In this document: piece by piece, positions 1-8,117 of the stretch
Position numbering within the stretch: the first letter of the stretch is position 1
Layout: each line of letters opens with the position of its first letter
DNA from: Mesorhizobium sp.
GTDB taxonomy: Bacteria > Pseudomonadota > Alphaproteobacteria > Rhizobiales > Rhizobiaceae
NCBI GenBank assembly: GCA_004020365.1
Contig: SAQR01000002.1
Coordinates: 241,763-305,762, forward strand
Direction of reading: 5' to 3'
Length of the DNA: 64,000 nt
Translations under genes and position numbers: made by a program
The notes under the pieces: model-generated
Seen by the model: the letters and a program-made list of their open reading frames with translations, nothing else
Told to the model about the DNA's origin: nothing
Database searches by the model: none

Positions 1-337
1 GGGGCCGCTGCCGAGCGAAATCCGGCTGACCGGCGGCGCCGCCAGAAGCCCGGCTCTGCGCAAGATCCTCGGCGCTGCCGTCGGCGCAGACATTCGCACC
101 AGCCAGCGCGAGGAAGCTGGTGCGGCGGGCGCCGCGATGATTGCTGCGGTCTGCGTCGGCCAATACGCGTCGATGGACGAATGCGTCGGCGAATGGGTCA
201 CGCCGCTGCTTGGCGCGGCGGAGCCGAGCGACCCAAAACTTGCGGCGATCTATGAGCGTATGGTTCCGTCCTACGCATTGGCGCATGAGGCGCTGCGGCC
301 GGTCTGGCGGTCGATGGCCGCCTCCAGGGCAAACTGA
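1..337 (+). CDS. eryA: FGGY-family sugar kinase, C-terminal fragment (erythritol kinase-like)
   Basis: Only the last 111 or so codons are inside the window; the reading frame is open from base 2 and ends at the TGA at 335-337. The translated part carries the ATP-binding end of the FGGY kinase fold: an LTGGAARSP stretch, then a conserved helix with REEAGAAGAAMIAAV. The kinase family phosphorylates sugars and polyols. It is read as erythritol kinase, which makes L-erythritol 4-phosphate, because eryB and eryC follow on the same strand. The substrate-binding half is missing, so specificity rests on context; another polyol kinase (threitol, ribitol) cannot be excluded. Confidence 0.72.
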   Translation, partial: GPLPSEIRLTGGAARSPALRKILGAAVGADIRTSQREEAGAAGAAMIAAVCVGQYASMDECVGEWVTPLLGAAEPSDPKLAAIYERMVPSYALAHEALRPVWRSMAASRAN

Positions 338-347
338 GAAGTCGAGC

Positions 348-1388
348 ATGCGTAAGAAGATTGCAATCATTGGCGACCGCTTCATGCTTCCCGAGGTCTT
401 TCGCGAGAAAGTCGAGAAGGCCTGCGGCGACAATCTCGACATTCGCACGCTTGAGGCGGCCTGGCCCGACGAGCCAATGGAATTCGGCAATGCGGCGCTC
501 GGCCTCGACAAGGTGAAGGAGTATTTTGGCGATCCGGACGAGGTGGTCGATTTCATCGGCGACGCCGAGATCTTCGTCACCCAGCTTGCGCCGCTCTCCG
601 AGACCATGATGCAGCGTCTGCCTGCGCTGAAGCTGGTTGCGGTCTCGCGCGGCGGCCCGATCAACATCGACATGGTTGCAGCCAAGTTCCACGGCATCAC
701 CGTCGTCAATGTGCCCGGCCGCAATGCAAGTGCTGTGGCCGAGTTCACCATCGGCGCGATCCTTGCCGAGACGCGGCTGATCCGGGTCGGGCACGAAGCA
801 TTGCGCAAGGGAGAATGGCGCGGCGATCTCTATCGCGCCGACCGCACCGGCCGCGAGCTCAACGAAATGACCGTCGGCGTCATCGGCTATGGCAATATCG
901 GCACCAAGGTTGTCCGCCTGCTGCGCGCCTTCGGCTGCCGCATCCTGGTCACCGATCCCTATGTGCAACTGAGCGCCGAAGACGGCAATGCCGGCGTCGA
1001 ACTGGTCGCGCTGGACGATCTCCTGTCCCGCTCCGACGTGGTCACGCTTCATCCCCGGGTGACCGAGGAAACCCGCGGCCTGATCAACAAGGACACCATC
1101 GCCCGGATGAAGCCCGGGGTGATTTTCGTCAACACCGCGCGCGGGCCGCTGGTCGACTACGACGCGCTCTACGATGCGCTGGTCTCTGGCCATATCGCCA
1201 GCGCCATGCTGGAGACGTTTGCGGTCGAGCCGGTGCCTGCCGACTGGCCGCTGCTGCAGCTTCCGAATGTCACCTTGACGCCGCATATCGCCGGCGCTTC
1301 GGTGCGCACGGTGACCTATGCGGCCGAGCAAGTGGCCGAAGAGGTGCGCCGCTTCATCGTCGGGCTGCCGCCGGTCAACCCGTGCTGA
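348..1388 (+). CDS. D-isomer specific 2-hydroxyacid dehydrogenase
   Basis: A 346-residue NAD-dependent 2-hydroxyacid dehydrogenase. The nucleotide-binding GYGNIG motif is at about residues 180-185. The usual catalytic set is visible: Arg265 in NTARG, Glu294 in FAVEP and His313 in TPHIAG. The ATG at 348 was chosen because the protein then starts directly with the first beta strand (MRKKIAIIGD); an upstream in-frame extension runs over the kinase gene and looks non-coding. It begins 11 bases after the kinase stop and lies before eryB, so it is probably cotranscribed. Its substrate is unknown; a C4 hydroxyacid made from erythritol or a side product is possible. Confidence 0.85.
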   Translation: MRKKIAIIGDRFMLPEVFREKVEKACGDNLDIRTLEAAWPDEPMEFGNAALGLDKVKEYFGDPDEVVDFIGDAEIFVTQLAPLSETMMQRLPALKLVAVSRGGPINIDMVAAKFHGITVVNVPGRNASAVAEFTIGAILAETRLIRVGHEALRKGEWRGDLYRADRTGRELNEMTVGVIGYGNIGTKVVRLLRAFGCRILVTDPYVQLSAEDGNAGVELVALDDLLSRSDVVTLHPRVTEETRGLINKDTIARMKPGVIFVNTARGPLVDYDALYDALVSGHIASAMLETFAVEPVPADWPLLQLPNVTLTPHIAGASVRTVTYAAEQVAEEVRRFIVGLPPVNPC

Positions 1389-1437
1389 AGGTCGCGGCAG
1401 CCATGAAGCGCAATCCAGGCATAGAGGATCCGGCGAG

Positions 1438-2955
1438 ATGAGCGGCGCCACTGAAATCGTCGATCTGTTCGTCATCGGCGGTGGCGTCAATGGCGCCGGC
1501 ATCGCGCGCGACGCAGTCGGCCGCGGGCTTTCCGTCATGCTGTGCGAAAAAGACGATCTTGCCGAAGGCACCAGTTCGCGATCGGGAAAGCTCGTCCATG
1601 GCGGCCTGCGCTATCTCGAATACTACGAATTCCGGCTGGTGCGCGAGGCGCTGATCGAACGCGAAGTGCTGCTTGAATCGGCGCCGCACATCATCTGGCC
1701 GATGCGCTTCGTGCTGCCGCACAGCCCCGACGACCGACCGGCCTGGCTGGTCCGGCTCGGCCTGTTCCTCTACGATCATCTCGGCGGCCGCAAGCGGCTG
1801 CCGGGCACCCGCACGCTCGACCTGCGCACCGCGCCCGAAGGCGCACCGATCAAGGATACGTTCAAGCGCGGTTTCGAATATTCCGATTGCTGGGTCGACG
1901 ACGCCCGTCTCGTCATCATCAATGCGCTCGACGCTGCGGAACGGGGAGCCAAGATCTTCACCCGGACCGCCTGCACCGCCGCCCGCCGTGAAGACGACCT
2001 GTGGTCGGTCGAGATGCGCGACAGCCGAACCGGCGTCAGGACCACGGTTCGGGCACGGGCGCTGATCAACGCCGCCGGTCCCTGGGTCAACGACATCATC
2101 AACCGCGTGGCCGGCCAGAACTCCAAGCGGAATGTCCGGCTGGTCAAAGGCAGCCACATCGTCGTGCCGAAATTCTGGGAAGGGCGGCAGGCCTATCTCG
2201 TCCAGAACAGCGACAAGCGCGTGATCTTCATCAACCCCTACCAGAACGACTTGGCCCTGATCGGCACCACCGATATTCCCTATGATGGGCGGCCGGAAGA
2301 CGTAGCGGCGGATGCCAGCGAGGTCGACTACCTGATCAAGGTGGTCAACCGCTACTTCAAGCGCGGGCTTGCGCGCGACGATGTCATCTATTCGTTCTCG
2401 GGCGTCAGGCCGCTCTATGACGACAACGCCGACAATCCGAGCGCGGTGACGCGCGACTATATTTTCGAACTCGACGCATCATCCGGGCAGGCGCCGCTGC
2501 TCTCCGTCTTCGGCGGCAAGATCACCACCTTCCGCAAGCTGGCCGAGCATGCGCTGGACCGGATCGCCCCGTTCTTTCCGAAAATGGGCAAGCCATGGAC
2601 GTCGAAAGGCTACCTGCCGGGCGGCGATATCGCCAACGCCGACTTTGAGCAGTTCCTCGGCGATCTCGGCCGCGAATATCCCTGGATGCCGGCATCGCTG
2701 GTCAAGCACTATGGCCGGCTCTACGGCACCAGGACGCGCGTTCTGGTCGGTGCGGCCAGGTCGCTCGCCGATCTGGGGCGGTGCTTCGGCAAGGATTTTT
2801 TCGAACGCGAGGCGAGTTATTTGTTCGAGCATGAATGGGCGCTGACATCAGCCGATATTCTCGAACGGCGCACCAAGCACGGCCTGCATCTGTCCGCCGC
2901 GGAAAGAGCCGCCTTCGAGGACTGGTGTGTTGGCCGACTGGTGAGGGCAGGCTGA
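1438..2955 (+). CDS. eryB: erythritol phosphate dehydrogenase, GlpD-like FAD flavoprotein
   Basis: A 505-residue member of the FAD-dependent glycerol-3-phosphate dehydrogenase family. The N-terminal dinucleotide site GGGVNG is at residues 14-19, followed by the GlpD signature GTSSRSGKLVHGGLRYLE. In the erythritol pathway EryB oxidises L-erythritol 4-phosphate to L-3-tetrulose 4-phosphate (L-erythrulose 1-phosphate), passing electrons to the membrane quinone pool. The length matches GlpD/EryB. Its stop codon overlaps the eryC start by one base (TGATG), so the two are translationally coupled. Ordinary GlpD is the alternative; the adjacent eryC decides for EryB. Confidence 0.87.
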   Translation: MSGATEIVDLFVIGGGVNGAGIARDAVGRGLSVMLCEKDDLAEGTSSRSGKLVHGGLRYLEYYEFRLVREALIEREVLLESAPHIIWPMRFVLPHSPDDRPAWLVRLGLFLYDHLGGRKRLPGTRTLDLRTAPEGAPIKDTFKRGFEYSDCWVDDARLVIINALDAAERGAKIFTRTACTAARREDDLWSVEMRDSRTGVRTTVRARALINAAGPWVNDIINRVAGQNSKRNVRLVKGSHIVVPKFWEGRQAYLVQNSDKRVIFINPYQNDLALIGTTDIPYDGRPEDVAADASEVDYLIKVVNRYFKRGLARDDVIYSFSGVRPLYDDNADNPSAVTRDYIFELDASSGQAPLLSVFGGKITTFRKLAEHALDRIAPFFPKMGKPWTSKGYLPGGDIANADFEQFLGDLGREYPWMPASLVKHYGRLYGTRTRVLVGAARSLADLGRCFGKDFFEREASYLFEHEWALTSADILERRTKHGLHLSAAERAAFEDWCVGRLVRAG

Positions 2956-3896
2956 TGACTTTTACGCTTTCCCTCAACACCAATCCGCTGGTCAACCGTT
3001 TTGCCGAACCGGACGATCTGATCGACGCGATCGCTTACGACATCGGCATCAGGGACGTGCAGCTCACGCATGAATTCGTCAATCCCGGCTGGCCGGCAGC
3101 GACGATCTCGAAATTTGTCCGCCTGTTCCGCACTGCGCTCGACCGCACCGGCGTGCGCGTGACATCCGGCATGACCGGCCCTTACGGGCGGCTCAACCAT
3201 TTTGGCCATCCCGACGCCGACGTGCGCCGCTACTATGTCGATTGGTTCAAGACCTTTGCCGACATTTCGGCCGAGCTCGGCGCCGGCGGCATGGGCACGC
3301 AGTTCGCGATCTTCACGCACAGGGATTTTGACAATCCCGAGCGTCGTGAGCGGCTTTTCGACATCGCGCTGGAATGCTGGCGCGACGTCGCCGAGCACGC
3401 CAAGACGGCCGGATTAACCTATCTGTTTTGGGAGCCGATGTCGGTCGGCCGCGAATTCGGCCATACGATCGAGAGTTGCTGGGCACTGCACAACCAGATC
3501 GAAGCAGCCGGCATGGCCATTCCGTTGAAGATGATGGTCGATATTGACCATGGCGACGTGACTTCGAGCAACCCGGCCGACATCGACCCCTATGCCTGGG
3601 CCGAAGCCTTTCCCAGGCTATCGCCGATCATCCACATCAAACAGTCGTCGATGAACAAGGGCGGCCATTGGCCGTTCATCGCCGCCTACAACAAGGACGG
3701 CCGCATCACGCCGGAAAAGCTTCTGGAGACGGTTCGCCGCGGCGGCGGCGTCGACAACGAGATCTGCCTCGAACTGTCGTTTCGCGAACGCGAGCCGGTC
3801 GACCACCAGGTCGTCGCCATGATCCGCGAGTCGGTCGACTACTGGGCGCCGTTTATCGAGACCGGCAGGACGGCGATTTTGCCGCGAACAGGATAG
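2955..3896 (+). CDS. eryC: EryC, tetrulose 4-phosphate racemase (xylose isomerase-like TIM barrel)
   Basis: A 313-residue protein of the AP-endonuclease-2/xylose isomerase-like superfamily. It closely resembles the EryC proteins of Brucella and rhizobia as remembered, from the N-terminal LSLNTNPLVNRFAEPDDLID onward. Likely metal and substrate residues sit in FWEPMSVGRE, MVDIDHGD, IIHIKQS and EICLELSF. EryC was shown in Brucella to racemise L-3-tetrulose 4-phosphate to D-3-tetrulose 4-phosphate, not to be a dehydrogenase as first thought. The ATG overlaps the eryB stop. The usual next gene, eryD, is absent; a terminator and a convergent aldolase gene follow instead. Confidence 0.87.
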   Translation: MTFTLSLNTNPLVNRFAEPDDLIDAIAYDIGIRDVQLTHEFVNPGWPAATISKFVRLFRTALDRTGVRVTSGMTGPYGRLNHFGHPDADVRRYYVDWFKTFADISAELGAGGMGTQFAIFTHRDFDNPERRERLFDIALECWRDVAEHAKTAGLTYLFWEPMSVGREFGHTIESCWALHNQIEAAGMAIPLKMMVDIDHGDVTSSNPADIDPYAWAEAFPRLSPIIHIKQSSMNKGGHWPFIAAYNKDGRITPEKLLETVRRGGGVDNEICLELSFREREPVDHQVVAMIRESVDYWAPFIETGRTAILPRTG

Positions 3897-3899
3897 ATA

Positions 3900-3924
3900 A
3901 ACAGGAGCCGATGCGGCTCCTGTT
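3900..3924. terminator. bidirectional stem-loop between eryC and fba
   Basis: Perfect 10-base inverted repeat: AACAGGAGCC at 3900-3909 and GGCTCCTGTT at 3915-3924, with a 5-base loop. It fills the 43-base gap between two convergent genes. The A and T ends of the stem give short T runs on both strands, so it can end transcription from either side. Confidence 0.75.
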
Positions 3925-3939
3925 CCGAACCAGAATACG

Positions 3940-5004
3940 TCAGCCGAATTTCGGGTCGAGACTGCCCGACTTGTAGCGCTTGGCCATTTCCGAGACCGGC
4001 AGCGGCTTGATCTTGGGGGCGTTGCCGGCGGTGCCGAACTGCTCGAAGCGCTCCTTGCACAGCTTCCTCATCGCGGCCATTGCCGGCGTCAGATATTTGC
4101 GCGGGTCGAATTCGCTCGGGTTCTCGGTCAGCACCTTGCGGATCGCGCCGGTCAGCGCCATGCGGTTGTCGGTGTCGATGTTGATCTTGCGCACGCCGTG
4201 CTTGATGCCGCGCTGGATCTCCTCGACCGGCACACCCCATGTCGGCTTCATCTGGCCGCCATATTTGTTGATGATCTCCTGCAGTTCTTCCGGCACCGAG
4301 GACGAGCCGTGCATGACGAGGTGCATGTTCGGCAGGCGGCGATGGATCTCCTCGATCACATTCATGGCGAGCACCGCGCCGTCCGGCTTGCGCGAGAATT
4401 TGTAGGCACCGTGGCTGGTGCCCATGGCGACGGCCAGCGCATCGACATGTGTGTCCTTGACGAACTGCACCGCCTGCTCCGGATCGGTCAGCAACTGGTC
4501 GTGGCTGACGTCGCCCTCGACGCCGTGGCCGTCTTCCTGTTCGCCGCCGCCCATCTCCAGGGAGCCGAGGACGCCGATCTCGCCTTCCACCGACACGCCG
4601 CCCCAATGCGCCATGTCGACGACGCGCCGCGTGATGCCGGAATTATAATCGTAATCGGCCGGCGTCTTGCCGTCCTCCTTCAGCGATCCGTCCATCATCA
4701 CCGAGGTGAAGCCGTGCTGGATCGCGGTCACGCAGGTGGCTTCGTTGTTGCCATGGTCAAGATGCATGCAGACCGGGATATCGGGATGGATCTCGACCAG
4801 CGCGTCGATCAGCTTGGCCAGCACGACGTCGTTGGCATAGGCGCGGGCGCCGCGGCTCGCCTGCAGGATGACAGGCGATTTGGTCTCCTCGGCCGCCTCC
4901 ATGATGGCGAGACCCTGTTCCATATTGTTCATGTTGAAGGCAGGCACGCCATAGCCGTGTTCGGCGGCATGGTCGAGCAATTGTCTCAATGTGATGCGAG
5001 CCAC
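3940..5004 (-). CDS. fba: class II fructose-bisphosphate aldolase
   Basis: A 354-residue zinc-dependent class II aldolase of the CbbA/Fba type. Motifs include HLDHGNN (zinc His), [36 protein letters not shown] and NIDTDNR. The start is taken as the GTG at 5004-5002, which has a GGGAG ribosome site about eight bases upstream; a start at 5031 would add nine residues without a ribosome site. It cleaves fructose 1,6-bisphosphate. The same enzyme class can join dihydroxyacetone phosphate to D-erythrose 4-phosphate, the end product of the neighbouring genes. A class II fba is also linked to the ery region in Brucella. Confidence 0.9.
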   Translation of the reverse strand: MARITLRQLLDHAAEHGYGVPAFNMNNMEQGLAIMEAAEETKSPVILQASRGARAYANDVVLAKLIDALVEIHPDIPVCMHLDHGNNEATCVTAIQHGFTSVMMDGSLKEDGKTPADYDYNSGITRRVVDMAHWGGVSVEGEIGVLGSLEMGGGEQEDGHGVEGDVSHDQLLTDPEQAVQFVKDTHVDALAVAMGTSHGAYKFSRKPDGAVLAMNVIEEIHRRLPNMHLVMHGSSSVPEELQEIINKYGGQMKPTWGVPVEEIQRGIKHGVRKINIDTDNRMALTGAIRKVLTENPSEFDPRKYLTPAMAAMRKLCKERFEQFGTAGNAPKIKPLPVSEMAKRYKSGSLDPKFG

Positions 5005-5296
5005 CCAATGGTCTCCCGTATTTGGTTTCAAGCTTATGGTTTGCGAGCTGTCCGGTCGTCATTCAGCCCATTGATGCTTCTGGCCGGATTTCCGGAGAAC
5101 CGCAACCTTTGGCCAAGGCGCCGGGAGCAATTCTTGTTACAAGATAGCAATCAAAAGCGAATAATATCCCAAAGAAATGTAACATCATCACAAAAATTTA
5201 CATGCCTATGCGATTACCTCTGTTATAATGGCTTTTGGCTCGCCGTTTCCGCCACCGCGGATTCGCAGCGGATCGATCAAGAAAACAGGCTGGACG
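5005..5296. promoter_or_regulatory. divergent fba / deoR control region
   Basis: This 292-base gap is AT-rich compared with the genes around it. It holds a consensus TATAAT at 5224-5229 on the plus strand, 68 bases before the deoR ATG. The -35 box is not clear; TTTACA at 5197-5202 is 21 bases away, which is too far. A short perfect palindrome, CTTGTTACAAG, lies at 5133-5143, and ATGTAACA at 5177-5184 partly repeats it in inverted form. These are candidate DeoR operators, by inference only. Confidence 0.45.
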
Positions 5297-6064
5297 ATGA
5301 AGAGCGACGGCCGGCGGCAAGGCATCATGGATTTTCTGATGGACACTGGCACAGCCAGTGTCGATGACCTTGCCTCGCGCTTCGGCGTGTCGAAGATGAC
5401 GGTCCATCGCGACCTCGACGAGCTCGAGGAAAGCGGCTTCCTGCGCAAGATACGCGGCGGTGCCTCGATCCAGCCGAGCGGCCTTTTCGAGAGCGATTTC
5501 CGCTATCGTCAGAAGCAGGCCGCCGAGGAGAAGCAGCGCCTGGCGGTTGCCGCCGTGGCTGTCATCGAACCGGGCCAGACGGTGATCATCGACGACGGCT
5601 CGACGGCGGGCGGCATTGCGCGCCACCTTGCCGATCTGCGCCCGCTGACGGTGATCTCAAACAATCTGGCCGTCATCCAGGATCTGGCAGGCGTTGGAGG
5701 GATCACCCTGATCGCGCTCGGCGGCCAGTACAGCAAGAAATTCCACGGCTTCTTCGGCCTGCTTGCCGAGGACACGTTGCGATCGTTGCGCGCCGATGTC
5801 GCCTTCCTGTCGTCGTCGGCCATCCACGGCGCTTCCGCCTTTCACCAGGACCAGGAAGTGGTCCATACCAAGCGGCTGATGATGGCCGCCGCCGCCCGTA
5901 AATATCTGCTGGTCGATCACGGCAAGTTCGGCCGCACGGCCCTGCATTTCCTGACCGATCTCAAGGCGTTCGACGCCGTCTTCACCGGTCGAGAACTCGG
6001 ACCGCAGATGCGTGAGGCACTGGAAGGCGCCGGCGTTTCGCTAACACTGGTCGAGAAGGACTAG
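5297..6064 (+). CDS. DeoR-family transcriptional regulator (EryR-like)
   Basis: A 255-residue DeoR-type repressor. The N-terminal winged helix-turn-helix (about residues 5-60) includes SVDDLASRFGVSKMTVHRDL, and a DeoR C-terminal sugar-phosphate sensor domain follows, with IDDGSTAGGIARHL and LVDHGKFGRTAL. The ATG at 5297 was preferred to an upstream in-frame start at 5228, which would begin inside the TATAAT box. It sits directly before tpiA2 and rpiB on the same strand. That gene order is known for the erythritol loci of Brucella and rhizobia, where the DeoR protein is thought to control the isomerase genes. Its TAG stop lies in the end of a palindromic repeat. Confidence 0.85.
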   Translation: MKSDGRRQGIMDFLMDTGTASVDDLASRFGVSKMTVHRDLDELEESGFLRKIRGGASIQPSGLFESDFRYRQKQAAEEKQRLAVAAVAVIEPGQTVIIDDGSTAGGIARHLADLRPLTVISNNLAVIQDLAGVGGITLIALGGQYSKKFHGFFGLLAEDTLRSLRADVAFLSSSAIHGASAFHQDQEVVHTKRLMMAAAARKYLLVDHGKFGRTALHFLTDLKAFDAVFTGRELGPQMREALEGAGVSLTLVEKD

Positions 6065-6139
6065 ACCATGATCCCGAAAAGTGGGAGCCGGGTTTCGGAA
6101 AAGATCATCGTCAAAGAAGCAGGATGGAATAGGCTCTAG
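6062..6139. repeat. Mesorhizobium-type palindromic repeat, family A copy 1
   Basis: Short element with the core CATGATCCCGAAAAGTGGG and GGTTTCGGAAAAGATCAT, ending in GGCTCTAG. It starts in the TAG stop of the DeoR gene and ends eleven bases before the tpiA2 GTG. Two further copies are at 6906-7000 and 47583-47687. Confidence 0.8.
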
Positions 6140-6150
6140 AAGGAGGACGC

Positions 6151-6909
6151 GTGGCTTATTGGGTCGGCACAAGCTGGAAAATGAACAAGACGCTTGCGGA
6201 AGCGACTGACTTTGCCGACGCGCTGGCGGGGTTCGTCCCCGGTTTCGACGACCGCATCCAGCCCTTCGTCATCCCGCCCTTCACGGCGGTCCGCGAGGTT
6301 AAGAAAGCGCTGGCATCGACGCGGGCCAAGGTCGGTGCCCAGAACATGCACTGGGCCGACGCAGGCGCCTGGACCGGCGAGATCTCGCCGGTGATGCTGA
6401 CGGATTGCGGGCTCGATCTCGTCGAACTCGGCCACAGCGAACGGCGCGAGCATTTCGGCGAGTCCGACAACACGGTTGGCCTCAAGACCGCAGCGGCGGT
6501 GAAGCACGGTTTGGTGCCGCTCATTTGCGTCGGCGAGACACTGGCGCAACGCAACAGCGGCCAGGCCGATGCGGTGCTGGCCTTGCAGGTGCATGGCGCG
6601 CTGCAATATCTCGAAGGCCAGGCAAAGGCGGCGACGATCCTGTTTGCTTACGAACCGGTCTGGGCGATTGGCGACAAGGGCATTCCGGCAAGTGCCGACT
6701 ATGCCGACAGGCAGCAGGCGTTGATCAAGAAGATCGCCGGCGATCTTCTGCCGGCCATACCGCCGGTGCTTTATGGCGGCAGCGTCAATCCGCAAAATGC
6801 CGCCGAGCTGATCGGCCAGCCGCATATCGACGGGCTGTTCATTGGCCGCTCCGCCTGGCAGGCGGAAGGTTATATCGACATCCTCGAACGCGCCTCGGCG
6901 GCGATCTAG
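6151..6909 (+). CDS. tpiA2: TpiA2/EryH, D-3-tetrulose 4-phosphate isomerase (TIM homologue)
   Basis: A 252-residue triosephosphate isomerase-fold protein starting with GTG after a strong AGGAGG site. The catalytic elements of TIM are present: Lys10 in SWKMN, His in ELGHSERREHFGE (about residue 94) and Glu in AYEPVWAIG (about residue 167). The asparagine that precedes Trp-Lys in ordinary TIM is serine here (GTSWKMN). In Brucella TpiA2 was shown to convert D-3-tetrulose 4-phosphate to D-erythrulose 4-phosphate in erythritol breakdown, distinct from the glycolytic TpiA. Position between deoR and rpiB supports that role. The TAG stop falls within the end of a repeat element. Confidence 0.85.
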   Translation: MAYWVGTSWKMNKTLAEATDFADALAGFVPGFDDRIQPFVIPPFTAVREVKKALASTRAKVGAQNMHWADAGAWTGEISPVMLTDCGLDLVELGHSERREHFGESDNTVGLKTAAAVKHGLVPLICVGETLAQRNSGQADAVLALQVHGALQYLEGQAKAATILFAYEPVWAIGDKGIPASADYADRQQALIKKIAGDLLPAIPPVLYGGSVNPQNAAELIGQPHIDGLFIGRSAWQAEGYIDILERASAAI

Positions 6910-7000
6910 AGCATGGTCCCGAAAAGTGGAATCCGGTTTCGGAAAAGATCATGCTCAAACAAAAGATAGAGCCCCATCCCTTGGGATGGAACAGGCTCTA
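6906..7000. repeat. palindromic repeat, family A copy 2
   Basis: Same family as 6062-6139. It opens with CTAGAGC, which includes the tpiA2 stop codon, and closes with GGCTCTA. Inside is a second small inverted repeat, CCATCCC and GGGATGG. It ends 28 bases before the rpiB ATG and is probably transcribed between the two genes. Confidence 0.8.
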
Positions 7001-7028
7001 ATCAATCGAAATAGAAAAGGACAGAAAA

Positions 7029-7472
7029 ATGAAAATTGCCATTGGAGCAGACAGCGCCGGCAAACCGCTGCTCGACGTCGTCGCTGCTCACCTGGCCACC
7101 AAACCCGGCCTCACCGTCAGCGACCTCAGCCAGGCCGGCTACTATGCCGACCTGTCGCAGAAGCTCGCCCAGACCATCCTCGACGGCGAAAACGATCGCG
7201 GCATCCTGTTTTGCGGCACCGGCATCGGCGTTTCCATCTCGGCCAACAAGGTGCCCGGCATTCGCGCCGCGCTCACCCACGACACCTATTCGGCGGAGCG
7301 CGCGGCGAAATCCAACAACGCCCAGATCATCACCATGGGCGCCCGCGTCATCGGCCCGGAACTGGCCAAGTCGATCGTCGATGCTTGGCTCGCATCGGAG
7401 TTCGACGAAAAGGGGCCATCGGCCGGCAATGTCCAGGCGATCGACAGGCTCGACGCGGCGAAGCTGGGCTAA
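7029..7472 (+). CDS. rpiB: RpiB/EryI, D-erythrose 4-phosphate isomerase (RpiB/LacAB family)
   Basis: A 147-residue sugar-phosphate isomerase. The RpiB core is clear: [20 protein letters not shown] carries the active-site Cys (about residue 62), and [15 protein letters not shown] carries the ring-opening His. The N-terminal motif reads GADSAG where ribose-5-phosphate isomerase B normally has a Ser-Asp-His-Ala-Gly stretch, so one His is replaced by Ser. In Brucella this RpiB converts D-erythrulose 4-phosphate to D-erythrose 4-phosphate, which enters the pentose phosphate pathway. It lies 119 bases after tpiA2. Its stop codon overlaps that of convergent dhaL by three bases. Confidence 0.85.
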   Translation: MKIAIGADSAGKPLLDVVAAHLATKPGLTVSDLSQAGYYADLSQKLAQTILDGENDRGILFCGTGIGVSISANKVPGIRAALTHDTYSAERAAKSNNAQIITMGARVIGPELAKSIVDAWLASEFDEKGPSAGNVQAIDRLDAAKLG

Positions 7473-8107
7473 CCCAGACTTTTTCGGATCGCGCCAATGA
7501 CGGTGACCGCCGACGCGGCGCCGGGGTCCATGTGCCCGAGCGACCGCTCGCCGAGCCGCGAGGAACGACCCTTCGCGGCAATCATGTCCTTGGTCGCCTC
7601 GGCGCCCCGTTCGGCGGCTTCGAGGGCAGCTGCCAGGCTTTCGGACAGGGTCTTGCCGTCGGCATGGGCAGCGGCCGCGGCTTGTGCCGCCGGCAGCCAG
7701 GCGTCGACCATCGTCTTTTCGCCGATCTCGGCCTTGCCGCGATCGTGGATACCTTGCGCCATCGCCTGGAACAGGGCGACGATGTCGGCATCTGTCAGGA
7801 TCGCCTTGCCTTTGACGGCAGCCGCACCACGCATGAAGGCCGTCGCATAGAGCGGGCCCGACGAGGCGCCGACGGCGTTGAGGAACGACTTCGCCGCAAT
7901 GTTGAGGAGAGCTGTCGGGTCGGTTGCCGAAAGCTCCAGCGGCGCCAGCGCATCGCGCGCAGCATTGAAGCCGAGCGCCATGGCGATGCCGTGATCGGCG
8001 TCGCCGATGACGCCGTCGAGTTGGCAGAGCCTGTCCTTGTCGGCTTCGATCGCCTCCGCGATCGCATCGAACATTCTTTTCAGATCGGCTGCACCGATAG
8101 ATGTCAT
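7469..8107 (-). CDS. dhaL: dihydroxyacetone kinase subunit DhaL
   Basis: A 212-residue nucleotide-binding subunit of a two-part dihydroxyacetone kinase. The Mg-nucleotide motif [13 protein letters not shown] is at about residues 27-39, followed by SGPLYATAF and a conserved VDAW near residue 119. DhaL holds ADP/ATP and passes the phosphate to the sugar bound by DhaK. No phosphotransferase subunit (DhaM) is in the window, so a direct ATP-using kinase is likely. The dhaK gene is 10 bases upstream. The substrate could be dihydroxyacetone or a C4 ketose such as erythrulose. Confidence 0.88.
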   Translation of the reverse strand: MTSIGAADLKRMFDAIAEAIEADKDRLCQLDGVIGDADHGIAMALGFNAARDALAPLELSATDPTALLNIAAKSFLNAVGASSGPLYATAFMRGAAAVKGKAILTDADIVALFQAMAQGIHDRGKAEIGEKTMVDAWLPAAQAAAAAHADGKTLSESLAAALEAAERGAEATKDMIAAKGRSSRLGERSLGHMDPGAASAVTVIGAIRKSLG

Positions 8108-8117
8108 GGATGCACCT

